Source of the DNA: Bacteroidales bacterium
GTDB taxonomy: Bacteria > Bacteroidota > Bacteroidia > Bacteroidales > UBA932
Reading direction: 5' to 3'
Assembly (NCBI GenBank): GCA_015060335.1
Contig: SUYR01000012.1
Span: forward strand, 1 to 64,000
DNA length: 64,000 nucleotides
In this document: in pieces, positions 7,737-17,144 of the stretch
Position numbering within the stretch: position 1 is the first letter of the stretch
Layout: every line of letters begins with the position of its first letter
Position numbers and translations under genes: made by a program
The notes under the pieces: generated by a model
What the model was told of the DNA's origin: nothing
Database searches by the model: none
The model's input: the letters and a program-made list of their open reading frames with translations, nothing else

Positions 7737-9557
7737 TTAGAGGTTTGCTTTGATAGCGGAAACAATCTCCTGAACAAGGAATGGTTGTCCCTGCACCTTA
7801 TTGAGCTGAGAATATGTAAACTGAGGCAAGACACCACGCAGATAATTCACGAAATGTCCGCTATTGAGCTCACATACCAGAATCTTATCATATCCGGCAA
7901 ATACTTCAGCAGTATTCTTAGGAAGAGGGAAGATATAATCGAATTGAGCAAAAGACACATCCGCTCCCTCAGAACGAGCCTGCTGGACTGCCGAAAGCAC
8001 ATGACCATATGTTCCACCCCAGCCTACAACAAGAAGTTTTCCGGACTTCTGACCGTCCACCTTGAGTTCAGGGATGAAATCCGCCACCTTCTGTACCTTC
8101 GCAGCACGCTCGGCTACCATCATCTCATGATTCTGAGGATCTGATGAAAGTACACCTGCGTGATTCTTCTCGAGTCCACCGACACGATGCTCGCAGCCTG
8201 CCATACCAGGGATAGCCCACTTGCGGACAAGTGTCTCCGGATCTCTTTCAAATGGCTTGTAAGGCAAGTCAGGACGCGCGAACTGAGGAGTGATCTTCGG
8301 ATAATCCTTCATAGAAGGGATCTTCCATGGCTCAGAGCCGTTACCGAGGAATCCTTCAGTAAGAAGAAGTACAGGAGTCATATGCTCGACAGCTATCTTT
8401 GCCGCATTGAACGCAGCATCGAAACAGTCTGCAGGCGAATGAGCAGCCATTACCACCATCGGACACTCTCCGTTTCTTCCATAAAGAGCCTGATTGAGAT
8501 CTGTCTGCTCTGTCTTCGTAGGAATACCTGTTGAAGGACCAGCTCTCTGGACATCAATCACCACAAGCGGGAGTTCTGTCATTACAGCAAGTCCAAGTGC
8601 TTCAGACTTGAGCGAAAGACCAGGACCTGATGTAGTGGTAACAGCAAGGTTGCCGGCAAAAGCAGCTCCGATAGCCGTACAGATACCTGCAATTTCGTCC
8701 TCAGCCTGGAATGTCTTTGCCCCGAGGCTCTTGTGGATTGCAAGTTCTTCTAGGATACCGGTAGCCGGTGTTATAGGATAAGATCCACAGAAAAGCGGAA
8801 GACCGGACTTTTCTGATGCAGCAAGCAGGCCCCATGCAGCAGCCTGATTACCCGTCATATTCCTATAAAGTCCCTTTTCCTGAGCAGATGGATCGATCGT
8901 ATAGGTATTGGCAATAGCCTGAATGTTGGCAGCATAATTGAAACCATCCTTGAGGACCTTTACATTTGGCTCTATCATTTCCGGTTTCTTCTTTCCGAAC
9001 TTACGTTCCAGATATTGGAAAATATACTCCATCGGACGGTTGTAGATGTAGCAAGCCATTCCGAGAGTGAACATATTCTTACATTTCGCTATAGTCTTTC
9101 TGTCAAGACCGCTATCCTTGAGGCTTTCTGCCGTAAGAGTAGTTATAGGGGCTGCTATTATCACCCTGTCCTCGACATGAAGTTCCGTAATAGGGTCATC
9201 ACTCAGACCTGCCCTCTTCAGACCATCCTCGTCAAAAGTATCAGAATCCAAAAGCACCATAGCTGTTCTCTTCAGCCACTTGGCATTGGCCTTGAGGGCA
9301 GCCGGGTTCATAGCCACCAGCAAATCACAGAAGTCTCCTGGGGTATTGACATGTTCGCTTCCGATATGCACCTGGAAACCAGACACACCGGAAACCGTTC
9401 CATGGGGAGCCCTGATCTCCGCCGGATAATCAGGGAATGTTGAAAGTCCGTTACCGAAAATTGCAGACATATCTGCGAAAAGAGAGCCGGTCAGCTGCAT
9501 ACCGTCACCCGAATCTCCGGCAAACCTGATGACAACATCTTTAGCATCAATTACCAT
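7737..9557 (-). CDS. korA: 2-oxoacid:ferredoxin oxidoreductase, alpha subunit (gamma-alpha fusion)
   Basis: The protein has 606 residues. An N-terminal gamma domain (about 1-190, with RFAGDSGDGMQLTG and FPDYPAEIRAPHGT) is fused to the alpha pyrimidine-binding and transketolase-like domains (about 210-600, with GSYPITPATGILEEL and TTTSGPGLSLKSEALGLA). This fused layout is the usual one for bacterial KorA. It pairs with KorB downstream and is the first gene of the korA-korB-gdhA run; a -7 element lies 50 nt upstream. Confidence 0.94.
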   Translation of the reverse strand: MVIDAKDVVIRFAGDSGDGMQLTGSLFADMSAIFGNGLSTFPDYPAEIRAPHGTVSGVSGFQVHIGSEHVNTPGDFCDLLVAMNPAALKANAKWLKRTAMVLLDSDTFDEDGLKRAGLSDDPITELHVEDRVIIAAPITTLTAESLKDSGLDRKTIAKCKNMFTLGMACYIYNRPMEYIFQYLERKFGKKKPEMIEPNVKVLKDGFNYAANIQAIANTYTIDPSAQEKGLYRNMTGNQAAAWGLLAASEKSGLPLFCGSYPITPATGILEELAIHKSLGAKTFQAEDEIAGICTAIGAAFAGNLAVTTTSGPGLSLKSEALGLAVMTELPLVVIDVQRAGPSTGIPTKTEQTDLNQALYGRNGECPMVVMAAHSPADCFDAAFNAAKIAVEHMTPVLLLTEGFLGNGSEPWKIPSMKDYPKITPQFARPDLPYKPFERDPETLVRKWAIPGMAGCEHRVGGLEKNHAGVLSSDPQNHEMMVAERAAKVQKVADFIPELKVDGQKSGKLLVVGWGGTYGHVLSAVQQARSEGADVSFAQFDYIFPLPKNTAEVFAGYDKILVCELNSGHFVNYLRGVLPQFTYSQLNKVQGQPFLVQEIVSAIKANL

Positions 9558-9606
9558 AGTTCGTGCTTGTTAAGTTGTATTGATTAAATTTTAGAACAAA
9601 ACTCGA

Positions 9607-9614
9607 CAAATGTA
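9607..9614 (-). promoter_or_regulatory. -7 element upstream of korA
   Basis: Minus-strand TACATTTG matches TAnnTTTG and lies about 50 nt before the korA start. Spacing to candidate -33 CAAA/TTTG sequences (15 or 23 nt) is not ideal. Confidence 0.5.
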
Positions 9615-9658
9615 GTTATATTTTCTACACAAAATGCCAAATATTTCAAGTATTTTTA

Positions 9659-9686
9659 ACAAAAAAGGTCGGATTTCTCCGACCTT
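9659..9686 (-). terminator. rho-independent terminator after ompH
   Basis: AAGGTCGGA (9665-9673) and TCCGACCTT (9678-9686) form a perfect 9-bp stem with a 4-nt loop, followed on the minus strand by a T run (9661-9666). It lies 23 nt past the stop codon of the OmpH gene, ending the nadK-uppS-bamA-ompH group before korA. Confidence 0.88.
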
Positions 9687-9708
9687 GCAAATTACCGTCA
9701 TATTTGAA

Positions 9709-10278
9709 TTATCTTGCCTGAGCAGCCTGAGCCTTCGCCTGAAGTTCTGCCTGGAGAGTTTCCAAGGTTCTTCCTTCAGGAATATTGAGAGCCACGCGTG
9801 CCTCCTGAGTAAGATCTGTCATCTGAGCCGGATCGATATAAAGAAGTGATGTCTTCTCAAACACAGCAGCAACACCTTTTGACTTAGCTAACTGATTTAT
9901 CTCTTTCTGAGCCTTCTCATAGATAGGTGCCTGAAGCGAGTTCTGGAGCTGCTGAAGATCCTGCTGTATAGCCTGTTCAAATTCCTGAATACGAGCCATG
10001 ATCTGCTGAAGTTCATTTGCCTTGCTCTGTGCTATGGCTGGTGTCCATGAGCTCTGCTTCTGCTCATACTGCTGAGCCTTCGACTGATATTCTTCAACGA
10101 TAGCCTGATAAGTCTCCTGAGCCTCAAGACTTGCCGCATCTATCTGGACTCTTGCAGAATCCATCTCAGGCATCAGCTGAACAAGCTCTGTGAAATCCAC
10201 ATATGCAAATTTAAGTTCCTGTGCAGAAGCCGCAAGCGAGAAAAGAGCAGCAGCTGCGATAACAATCATTCTTTTCAT
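9709..10278 (-). CDS. OmpH/Skp-family periplasmic chaperone
   Basis: Skp/OmpH proteins hold unfolded outer-membrane proteins in the periplasm on their way to BamA. The start at 10278 gives a clean signal peptide (MKRMIVIAAAALFSLAASA, cleavage before QELKF); an upstream in-frame ATG at 10317 would add 13 residues in front of it. After the FAYVDFTELVQLMPE opening, a long Gln/Ala/Glu-rich coiled coil (about 45-115) forms the tentacle, followed by the strand YIDPAQMTDLTQEARVALNI. It lies about 50 nt after bamA, as is common in Bacteroidetes, and a strong terminator follows. Confidence 0.9.
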   Translation of the reverse strand: MKRMIVIAAAALFSLAASAQELKFAYVDFTELVQLMPEMDSARVQIDAASLEAQETYQAIVEEYQSKAQQYEQKQSSWTPAIAQSKANELQQIMARIQEFEQAIQQDLQQLQNSLQAPIYEKAQKEINQLAKSKGVAAVFEKTSLLYIDPAQMTDLTQEARVALNIPEGRTLETLQAELQAKAQAAQAR

Positions 10279-10329
10279 AATATATTTTCTAAAAATTAAT
10301 ATTTCATATATATCCATTATTCCACAGGC

Positions 10330-12918
10330 TTAGAACTGCTGTCCTATGACAAAGTGGAACTGGCTCTTTCCATTGACAGGATCGTCGAATCCCCATCCCC
10401 AATCAACACCAAGCAGACCGATCATAGGCAGGAATACTCTCACACCGACTCCGGCAGACCTTTTGATCTGGAAAGGATTGAAGTCTCTGATATCCGACCA
10501 ACAGTTACCACCCTCAAGGAAGAGCAGAGCAAAGATAGTCGACTGAGGCTGCAGGATGACAGGATAACGCAACTCTACCGTAAACTTATCATAGACATTA
10601 CCGGCATAATAATTACCTGTGGCATATGACGTAGCTGTAGGAGTAAGCGAATAGTTCTCGTATCCTCTCAGAGAAATTATCTCTGATCCGTAAGTATCAT
10701 AACCGGACATACCGTCACCACCGACACGGAAACCTTCAAATGGAGAATATCCCCACTTTCTGTTGTAATATCCGAGATATCCGAACTGTGCTCGGGCCAT
10801 CAGGACAAGGTCTCCAACAAGTTTTGTATAGATCGCACCCTTGAACGACCACTTGTGATACTCGATCCATTTATATCTCTGCTCGGAAGACTGCAGGTCA
10901 TAGTCGATCTTTCTCCAGTCAGTTGTATATATAGGTGTAGGATTGCCGTCCGAATCGAGTTTCTTGGCATCATATCCTGCAATACCCTTCTTTCTGAGCA
11001 ATGAGTACGGAGGTGTGAACTGCACCGAGAAGCTGAAATCCGAGCCCTGTCGAGGATATATCTGCTGGTCAGTCGAGTTACGGGAAAGACTCAGTGTATA
11101 GCTCAAGTTGTGAGAAATACCTGTATCGAACATGAACTGATATGCCCAATCCTGAAGTTTATATGTCTGCCAGCTCAACTGATTATAAAGTACAAAATAA
11201 TTGTCCGGCCACTTAAGTCTCTTTCCGATACCTGCAGCAAATCCATATACCTCCATGAACTCATCGTTGTTCAGGACATTGAATGCAATGTAGGAGTTGG
11301 TCTGGCGGGTGTAGTAGAGAGACAGATTAAGTGAGGTAGGCTTCTTGCCGAACAGCCAAGGTTCTGAGAAACTTGCAGAAAGGCTGGTATAGTATGTACC
11401 GTTGGTCTGGAAACGGATAGAAAGATTCTGTGCATCTCCAAGAGGTACAGGACGCCACGCTGTCTTATCAAAGAAACGCCTTGTCGAGAAGTTATTGAAA
11501 CTTACACCGACTGTAGCCACAAAAGTATTTCCACCCCATCCACCTGAGAGTTCAAGCTGGCTCGAAGGTTTCTCTGTCACATTATATATGATATCAACCG
11601 TATTGTTCAGCTGATTAGGGATGATGGAATATCCCTTTGCCGGATCTGAAATCGCCTCAGGATCGAATTGTCCCATTGACGCAATTTCTCTGATCGAACG
11701 CTCGAAATCACTCTGGCTGAACAGATAGCCCGGACGGGTGAACACCTGACGGCGTACAACCCTTTCATTGGTAAGGTCATTACCGTTGATGACGATATTG
11801 TTGAGAGTAGCAGGCTTACCTTCCACAATTCTCATTTCAACATCGACAGAATCCCCCTCGATGTTAAGCTCGACCGGCTGAAGGTTAAAGAAGAGATAAC
11901 CGTTGTCCCTATAGAGTTTCGAGATATCATACTCGCTCTGCTTTCCACCACCGAAAAGACGCTTCTCCATAGTGACCACATCATATACGTCACCTTTGTT
12001 TATCTTCAGAATCTCATTCAGGGTCTCTGCACTGTAAACGGAGTTTCCCGTCCATGTTATATCTCTGAAATAATATTTCTTTCCTTCGTCAATATCAAAA
12101 TCAATCTGAAGTCTGTCTGGCTCGACATAGAACATTGTATCCTTGACAATCCTTGCATCCCTGTATCCCGCCTCATTAAAGACACTGAGCATAGCTCTTT
12201 TGTCGTTATCATACTCGCTCTCCTGGAATTTCTTGGAACTGAAGAAATTACGGAATCTCGCATCACGGGTCTTCTTCATCGCCTTCACCAGTTTGCCCTC
12301 CTTCACATTCTCAGCTCCATTGAAGTTGATGGTCTTGATCTTGACCTTGTTGCCCCTGTCAACAGCGAACTGTACTCTGATGGCGCTGCGGATCACGGTA
12401 TCCCGCTTGGTATTAACCTTGACATCAACATTCTGGAAACCTTTTTCCTTATAATATCTTTTTATGATATCCGATGATGTCTTTGCAATATATTCGGAGA
12501 ACTCTCCTCCTCGACGAAGATTAAGACGCTCGAGAAGCTCCTTCTGTTCACCGCTTTTTACACCGCTGAATGTCCAGTTTGATACGCGAGGCCTCTCTAT
12601 GATCCTGACCTTGAAAAACGCAGTATCCTTTGCAGGAGCAATGGAATCAATGACAACAGACACATCCTCGAAGTATCTCTGCGCCCAAAGTCTGTTGACG
12701 ATAGACGAAAATTCTTCGCTTGGAACAGTCACCTCATTACCCTTGTGAAGACCTGTCAGAGACAATATCTGCTCGGGAGAGAAGTAGCTGTTCCCTTCCA
12801 CTGACACACCTCCGATGATATATTTCTTAGGATTGTTATAATCTACCATGATGTTCTGCGCCACGGCTGTAAAGGGCATCAGAGTCAGAATCAGACAGAT
12901 TAATCTACGTATTTTCAT
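10330..12918 (-). CDS. bamA: outer membrane protein assembly factor BamA
   Basis: BamA inserts beta-barrel proteins into the outer membrane. The 862 residues comprise a signal peptide (MKIRRLICLILTLMPFTAVA), five POTRA domains (about 33-450, for example YIIGGVSVEGNSYFSPEQIL and LNNIVINGNDLTNERVV) and a C-terminal barrel ending ...FHFVIGQQF. The conserved loop-6 region appears as SLRGYENYSL, equivalent to VRGF/Y. It follows uppS and precedes an OmpH chaperone, a functional pairing. A -7 element lies in the short gap after uppS, so it can be transcribed separately. Confidence 0.96.
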   Translation of the reverse strand: MKIRRLICLILTLMPFTAVAQNIMVDYNNPKKYIIGGVSVEGNSYFSPEQILSLTGLHKGNEVTVPSEEFSSIVNRLWAQRYFEDVSVVIDSIAPAKDTAFFKVRIIERPRVSNWTFSGVKSGEQKELLERLNLRRGGEFSEYIAKTSSDIIKRYYKEKGFQNVDVKVNTKRDTVIRSAIRVQFAVDRGNKVKIKTINFNGAENVKEGKLVKAMKKTRDARFRNFFSSKKFQESEYDNDKRAMLSVFNEAGYRDARIVKDTMFYVEPDRLQIDFDIDEGKKYYFRDITWTGNSVYSAETLNEILKINKGDVYDVVTMEKRLFGGGKQSEYDISKLYRDNGYLFFNLQPVELNIEGDSVDVEMRIVEGKPATLNNIVINGNDLTNERVVRRQVFTRPGYLFSQSDFERSIREIASMGQFDPEAISDPAKGYSIIPNQLNNTVDIIYNVTEKPSSQLELSGGWGGNTFVATVGVSFNNFSTRRFFDKTAWRPVPLGDAQNLSIRFQTNGTYYTSLSASFSEPWLFGKKPTSLNLSLYYTRQTNSYIAFNVLNNDEFMEVYGFAAGIGKRLKWPDNYFVLYNQLSWQTYKLQDWAYQFMFDTGISHNLSYTLSLSRNSTDQQIYPRQGSDFSFSVQFTPPYSLLRKKGIAGYDAKKLDSDGNPTPIYTTDWRKIDYDLQSSEQRYKWIEYHKWSFKGAIYTKLVGDLVLMARAQFGYLGYYNRKWGYSPFEGFRVGGDGMSGYDTYGSEIISLRGYENYSLTPTATSYATGNYYAGNVYDKFTVELRYPVILQPQSTIFALLFLEGGNCWSDIRDFNPFQIKRSAGVGVRVFLPMIGLLGVDWGWGFDDPVNGKSQFHFVIGQQF

Positions 12919-12942
12919 TTCTTAATTCTTAATTCAAAACTG

Positions 12943-12950
12943 CAAATATA
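12943..12950 (-). promoter_or_regulatory. -7 element upstream of bamA
   Basis: Minus-strand TATATTTG in the 37-nt gap between the uppS stop and the bamA start matches TAnnTTTG, 24 nt before the start codon. No good -33 partner is visible. Confidence 0.5.
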
Positions 12951-12955
12951 CGCAA

Positions 12956-13672
12956 TTATTTGACTTTTCCATAACGTCTTTCACGTTTCGCATACTCTTC
13001 CAATGCTTCACGGAACTCATTCTTCCTGAAATCCGGCCATAAAGTATCTACAAAAAGGAACTCAGAATAAGCGCTCTGCCACAGCAGATAATTACTCAAT
13101 CTATTTTCTCCGGAGGTACGCACGATGAGATCCGGATCAGGAATTCCTGCAGTCGCAAGATATGCATCGAAACCACCGACGCCCATATTCATCATATCAT
13201 TCAATCTTTCCGGGCAGGTGCAGGCTTCTGCAATCATTTTCTTTGCAGCCTGAAGAATATCCCACTTTCCGCTGTAGCTCAAGAACACGACAAGAGTGAG
13301 AGTTTCGTTTGAAGCCGTCCTGGCCATACACGAATCAATCGTCGCTACAAGTTCTGGAGCAAGTCTTTCTCTGTTTCCTATCACAATGAATCTCACGCCA
13401 TTACGGTCAAGCTTATCCATTTCAGCCGCCATAGCCTTGACCATCAGACCCATCAGCGCATCGACTTCAGCCTGCGGACGGTTCCAGTTTTCTTCGGAAA
13501 ATGCATATACAGAAAGGTACTTCACACCTGATTCGATTGCCGATTCCACACAGGCACGGACACTCTCGACTCCTTCGATGTGCCCGAAAACTCTATCCTT
13601 TCCTCTTTCCTTGGCCCAACGTCCGTTACCGTCCATTATCAAGGAAACATGCACAGGGATACTATTATTCAT
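12956..13672 (-). CDS. uppS: isoprenyl transferase (undecaprenyl diphosphate synthase)
   Basis: UppS makes the C55 lipid carrier for peptidoglycan and glycan export by cis-condensing isopentenyl diphosphate. At 238 residues it is the normal size. The catalytic MDGNGRWAKERG motif near the N terminus, SVYAFSEENWNRP and RTSGENRLSNYLLWQSAYSE near the C terminus are all intact. It starts 12 nt after nadK, so the two are probably co-transcribed, followed by bamA. Confidence 0.97.
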   Translation of the reverse strand: MNNSIPVHVSLIMDGNGRWAKERGKDRVFGHIEGVESVRACVESAIESGVKYLSVYAFSEENWNRPQAEVDALMGLMVKAMAAEMDKLDRNGVRFIVIGNRERLAPELVATIDSCMARTASNETLTLVVFLSYSGKWDILQAAKKMIAEACTCPERLNDMMNMGVGGFDAYLATAGIPDPDLIVRTSGENRLSNYLLWQSAYSEFLFVDTLWPDFRKNEFREALEEYAKRERRYGKVK

Positions 13673-13684
13673 AGGTAATGATTT

Positions 13685-14509
13685 CTAATGTCTTACGTTT
13701 CTCACATCCTCACCCCAGTAAAGTTTCTCAGTCAAAGCCTGAATGAAATTTGACTTGTTCAGCCGGACGCGTTTAAGCGAAAACTGTGCCATTTTGATTG
13801 AAATTATTGCCGATTCCGGCACATCACAAGTCCTGTTATCGGATGAAAACTCGAAATAGCCGTCTCGTGACTGAGTGGTAAGAACAATCTCTGACGTATC
13901 AGGAACGACCAAAGGTCGGACATTCAGATTATGGGGAGCAATCGGAGAGATTATCAGGACTTTTGATTCAGGCAGGACAATCGGTCCTCCCACACTGAGA
14001 GAATACGCAGTCGATCCGGAACTTGTGGATATCACAAGTCCGTCTCCCCAATATGTAGGTAGTTTCACACCATCCACGCAGACATCAACTCCAAGCATGG
14101 CGGCTCCACTTCGCCTTACGGTCATCTCGTTGACTGCATATGAAGAACTGTCATCAGTCATCGTCTCCCCTACCTTCAGTTCCGCATTCAGGACTGCACG
14201 TGATTCGACAATATAGTCCCCGGAAAGGATTGCGTCTGCGATATCCTCCGCTCGTCCTTCTGACAGGAATCCCATTCTACCCATATTTACCCCTGCAACC
14301 GGAACAGAATACGAAAGTGCTATAAGTGCTGCTGAAAGGAACGTTCCGTCGCCTCCCACACTCAAGAGCATATCCGTACCGTCTTCCAGGGCTGAGTCTG
14401 ACTCCACATAATATACACTGCACCCGCCTCTTTCCAGATCAGAAACAAGTCCGAGGAACCTTGAATCCGAACGCAGATGTCCGTCACCTATATATACAGC
14501 TATCTTCAT
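13685..14509 (-). CDS. nadK: NAD kinase
   Basis: NadK phosphorylates NAD to NADP in the cytoplasm. The 274-residue protein has the nucleotide-binding GGDGTFLSAA motif (about 54-62), a conserved NE motif in SSYAVNEMTVRR and the glycine-rich SGSTAYSLSVGGPIV segment. It is the first gene of nadK-uppS(-bamA-ompH) and faces pdxJ divergently across about 100 nt holding a -7 element for each direction. Confidence 0.96.
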   Translation of the reverse strand: MKIAVYIGDGHLRSDSRFLGLVSDLERGGCSVYYVESDSALEDGTDMLLSVGGDGTFLSAALIALSYSVPVAGVNMGRMGFLSEGRAEDIADAILSGDYIVESRAVLNAELKVGETMTDDSSSYAVNEMTVRRSGAAMLGVDVCVDGVKLPTYWGDGLVISTSSGSTAYSLSVGGPIVLPESKVLIISPIAPHNLNVRPLVVPDTSEIVLTTQSRDGYFEFSSDNRTCDVPESAIISIKMAQFSLKRVRLNKSNFIQALTEKLYWGEDVRNVRH

Positions 14510-14537
14510 ATTATCGTTCTTCTAAGAAAACAGACCT

Positions 14538-14545
14538 CAAAAATA
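14538..14545 (-). promoter_or_regulatory. -7 element upstream of nadK
   Basis: Minus-strand TATTTTTG matches TAnnTTTG, 28 nt before the nadK start. A- and T-rich sequence surrounds it, so a chance match is possible. Confidence 0.4.
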
Positions 14546-14577
14546 CTATAATATTCTTAAATTTGAAGTTTATTATT

Positions 14578-14585
14578 TAATTTTG
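14578..14585 (+). promoter_or_regulatory. -7 element upstream of pdxJ
   Basis: TAATTTTG matches TAnnTTTG and lies 21 nt before the pdxJ ATG at 14607. The nearest TTTG upstream is at 14562, too close for a standard -33. Confidence 0.5.
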
Positions 14586-14606
14586 TCGCCTTAAAATGAA
14601 ACAGTC

Positions 14607-15326
14607 ATGACAAGACTCAGCGTCAATATCAACAAGATAGCTACTATCAGAAATGCCAGAGGAGGCAACATGCCTGATGTCCTGAAGGCAGCATCTGACT
14701 GCGAGAGATTCGGAGCAGAAGGCATTACAGTACATCCAAGACCTGATGAAAGGCACATCAGATACGATGATGTGAGAAGGCTCAAGCCTATTGTGACCAC
14801 GGAGTTCAACATCGAAGGCAACCCTATACCATCCTTCATAGACCTTGTACTGGAGAACAAGCCGGCCCAGGTTACACTTGTGCCTGATGCTCATGATGCC
14901 ATCACATCAAACTCCGGTTGGAATACACTGGTACACAGAGAGTTCCTTACAGAAGTCTGCCAGGAATTCAAGAGCCATGGTATCAGGACATCAATATTTG
15001 TCGATCCTGACCCTAAGATGGCAGAAGGTGCAGCTCTCTGCGGATGCGACAGAGTGGAACTTTATACGGAATCCTATGCCAGGATGTTCTGCAATGATCC
15101 TGAAACCGCAATCAGGCCATTCATACAGACTGCTGAAACAGCGCGGGACTGCGGGCTTGGTCTTAACGCCGGACATGACCTCAATCTTGACAATCTGGAA
15201 TATTTCATAAAGAACATACCTTGGACAGACGAAGTTTCCATAGGGCACGCCATAATTTGCGATGCACTTTACATGGGACTTGAAAGAACTATACAGGAAT
15301 ACCTTTCCAAAGTTCATATTTTTTAA
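14607..15326 (+). CDS. pdxJ: pyridoxine 5'-phosphate synthase
   Basis: PdxJ condenses 1-deoxyxylulose 5-phosphate with 3-amino-2-oxopropyl phosphate to form pyridoxine phosphate, in the DXP-dependent vitamin B6 route. The 239-residue TIM barrel opens with LSVNINKIATIRNARGG and has the ITVHPRPDERHI active-site segment, VELYTE and GLNAGHDLNLDNL, and ends with the VSIGHAIICDAL phosphate-binding loop. It is divergent from nadK and precedes an OmpH-like gene with its own -7 element. Confidence 0.97.
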   Translation: MTRLSVNINKIATIRNARGGNMPDVLKAASDCERFGAEGITVHPRPDERHIRYDDVRRLKPIVTTEFNIEGNPIPSFIDLVLENKPAQVTLVPDAHDAITSNSGWNTLVHREFLTEVCQEFKSHGIRTSIFVDPDPKMAEGAALCGCDRVELYTESYARMFCNDPETAIRPFIQTAETARDCGLGLNAGHDLNLDNLEYFIKNIPWTDEVSIGHAIICDALYMGLERTIQEYLSKVHIF

Positions 15327-15334
15327 TATCTTTG
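15327..15334 (+). promoter_or_regulatory. -7 element upstream of the second OmpH-like gene
   Basis: TATCTTTG matches TAnnTTTG directly after the pdxJ stop codon and about 53 nt before the ATG at 15388; it probably drives the OmpH, glycosyltransferase and LysM genes together. Confidence 0.55.
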
Positions 15335-15387
15335 TAGAATGTTTCACAGAAACAGAGAGAATAACAACAAATAAATAACACACACAA

Positions 15388-16008
15388 ATGAAAAATCTAT
15401 CACTGATCATCAGTATCGTTGCACTTGCTGCTGCAACTGTTTTTGGAGTATTGTATCTCACTGACGGCAGCAAGAAGTCTGACGTTGCAACAGAGGAGGT
15501 TTCTTCTGAGGCTGCAGCAAGCAAAGGAGACATCGTTTACATCGACCTTGACAGAATCCTCATGGAATATGACATGGCAAATGACCTCAGGTCAGTTGTC
15601 GAGACCAAGGTCCAGAATATCGAAGCTGAGGTAAACAGAAGAGGCAAGAAGCTCGAGAATGAAGTAAAGTCATTCCAGGAGAAGCTCAACAAGGGGCTCA
15701 TGACAAGATCGGTTGCCGAAGTTCAGCAGCAGAAGCTCGTGCAGCAGGAGCAGGAATTCAACAACTATGCAGCTCAGAAGCAGGCAGAGATCCAGGAAGA
15801 GCAGGTAGTGATGATGAACCAGCTCGGTGATGCAATCAAGACATTCATCGACAAGTACAATGCAGAAAAGCAGTATGCAATGATTCTCTCAAACAACGGT
15901 GGAGCACCTGTAATCACTGCCGATGCTGCTCTTGACATCACAGACGACGTTATCGCCGGTCTTAACGATGAATACATCAAGACAAAGAACGACAAAAGCA
16001 AAGAGTAA
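15388..16008 (+). CDS. OmpH/Skp-like membrane-anchored periplasmic protein
   Basis: This 206-residue protein has an N-terminal hydrophobic segment (about 4-24) without an obvious cleavage site, an acidic linker, then GDIVYIDLDRILMEYDMANDLR, which is the OmpH/Skp opening strand, and a long Gln/Glu/Lys-rich coiled coil (about 70-150). It therefore resembles Skp but is probably anchored by its N terminus. It is distinct from the OmpH beside bamA and instead heads a run with a glycosyltransferase (3-nt gap) and a LysM protein. Confidence 0.75.
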   Translation: MKNLSLIISIVALAAATVFGVLYLTDGSKKSDVATEEVSSEAAASKGDIVYIDLDRILMEYDMANDLRSVVETKVQNIEAEVNRRGKKLENEVKSFQEKLNKGLMTRSVAEVQQQKLVQQEQEFNNYAAQKQAEIQEEQVVMMNQLGDAIKTFIDKYNAEKQYAMILSNNGGAPVITADAALDITDDVIAGLNDEYIKTKNDKSKE

Positions 16009-16011
16009 GAA

Positions 16012-17133
16012 TTGAAGATAGCAATACTGTCCTGTTTTTATCCCTATAGAGGGGGAATATCTCAGTTTAACGCATGCCTTTATGGTGAACTGAGCAGAAA
16101 TCACGATGTCAAGGCTTTCAATTTCAGCCGGCAATATCCTGAATTCCTCTTCCCGGGCAAGACACAGTTTGTTACAGAAGACGATGAGGCCGTACCGGTG
16201 GAGAGCACAGCTCTGCTGGATACGGCCAATCCGTTCTCTTATATAAAGACTTATAAGGCAATCAGGGACTGGAATCCGGATGTACTGATAGTAAGATACT
16301 GGATGTCATATTTCGGTCCGTCACTGGGTTACATCACCAGAAGGATGAAGAAACACTGCAAAGTAGTCTCCATACTTGACAACGTAGTGCCTCATGAGCC
16401 GAGATTTTTCGACACACCTCTTACGAAATACTTTCTCAAAGGGAGTACAGGTTGTGTCACACTGTGCGAAGCCGTATCTGAAGATCTTCTGAGAATAAGT
16501 CCGAAGTCCACATATACGGTAATACAGCACCCGTTATATTCCCATTTCGGAGCCAAGAAGGACAGGGATGCAGCAGAAAGAAAACTCGGGCTCAAGCCCG
16601 GCAGAAAGAACATACTGTTTTTCGGTCTTATAAGGAAATACAAGGGGCTTGACATCCTGCTGGAAGCCTTTGGCATGCTTTCGGATGAATACCAGCTCAT
16701 AGTAGCCGGCGAGCCGTACGGATCATTTGAGCCATACCAGCAGATAATCGACAGGATACCGGGGAAGGACCGGATTGTGAAAGAACTTAAATACATCAAG
16801 GATTCCGAAGTGTCGGACTACTTTTCCGCAGCAGACCTCGCTGTACTCCCATACAGGTCTGCAACTCAAAGCGGAATCAGTTCTGTATCATATCACTTTG
16901 AGGTTCCCATGATTGTTACGGATGTAGGTGGGCTGAAGGAGACTATCGGAGACCGAGGGACAGGTATGGTCGTGCAGGACAGCTCGCCGGAATCCATAAA
17001 AAATGCAATAGAAGAATATTTCTCAAATCCGCAGATTGCAGAAGACTGCATAAGGAACATACGTAGCGAAAAGGACAGACTTTCCTGGAGCGGATTTGCT
17101 GAAAGACTGATTGAATTCATCGGACGACTTTAA
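16012..17133 (+). CDS. GT4-family glycosyltransferase
   Basis: This 373-residue GT-B glycosyltransferase begins with KIAILSCFYPYRGGISQFN and has a C-terminal donor-binding domain containing ILFFGLIRKYKGLDILLEA, AADLAVLPYRSATQSGISSVSYHFEVPMIVTD and GGLKETI, typical of family 4 retaining enzymes. The best start is TTG at 16012, 3 nt after the preceding stop, because no ATG exists before the conserved first strand. Donor and acceptor cannot be told from sequence. No signal peptide is present, so it acts in the cytoplasm or at the inner membrane face. Confidence 0.85.
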   Translation: MKIAILSCFYPYRGGISQFNACLYGELSRNHDVKAFNFSRQYPEFLFPGKTQFVTEDDEAVPVESTALLDTANPFSYIKTYKAIRDWNPDVLIVRYWMSYFGPSLGYITRRMKKHCKVVSILDNVVPHEPRFFDTPLTKYFLKGSTGCVTLCEAVSEDLLRISPKSTYTVIQHPLYSHFGAKKDRDAAERKLGLKPGRKNILFFGLIRKYKGLDILLEAFGMLSDEYQLIVAGEPYGSFEPYQQIIDRIPGKDRIVKELKYIKDSEVSDYFSAADLAVLPYRSATQSGISSVSYHFEVPMIVTDVGGLKETIGDRGTGMVVQDSSPESIKNAIEEYFSNPQIAEDCIRNIRSEKDRLSWSGFAERLIEFIGRL

Positions 17134-17144
17134 TATAGATTGAA

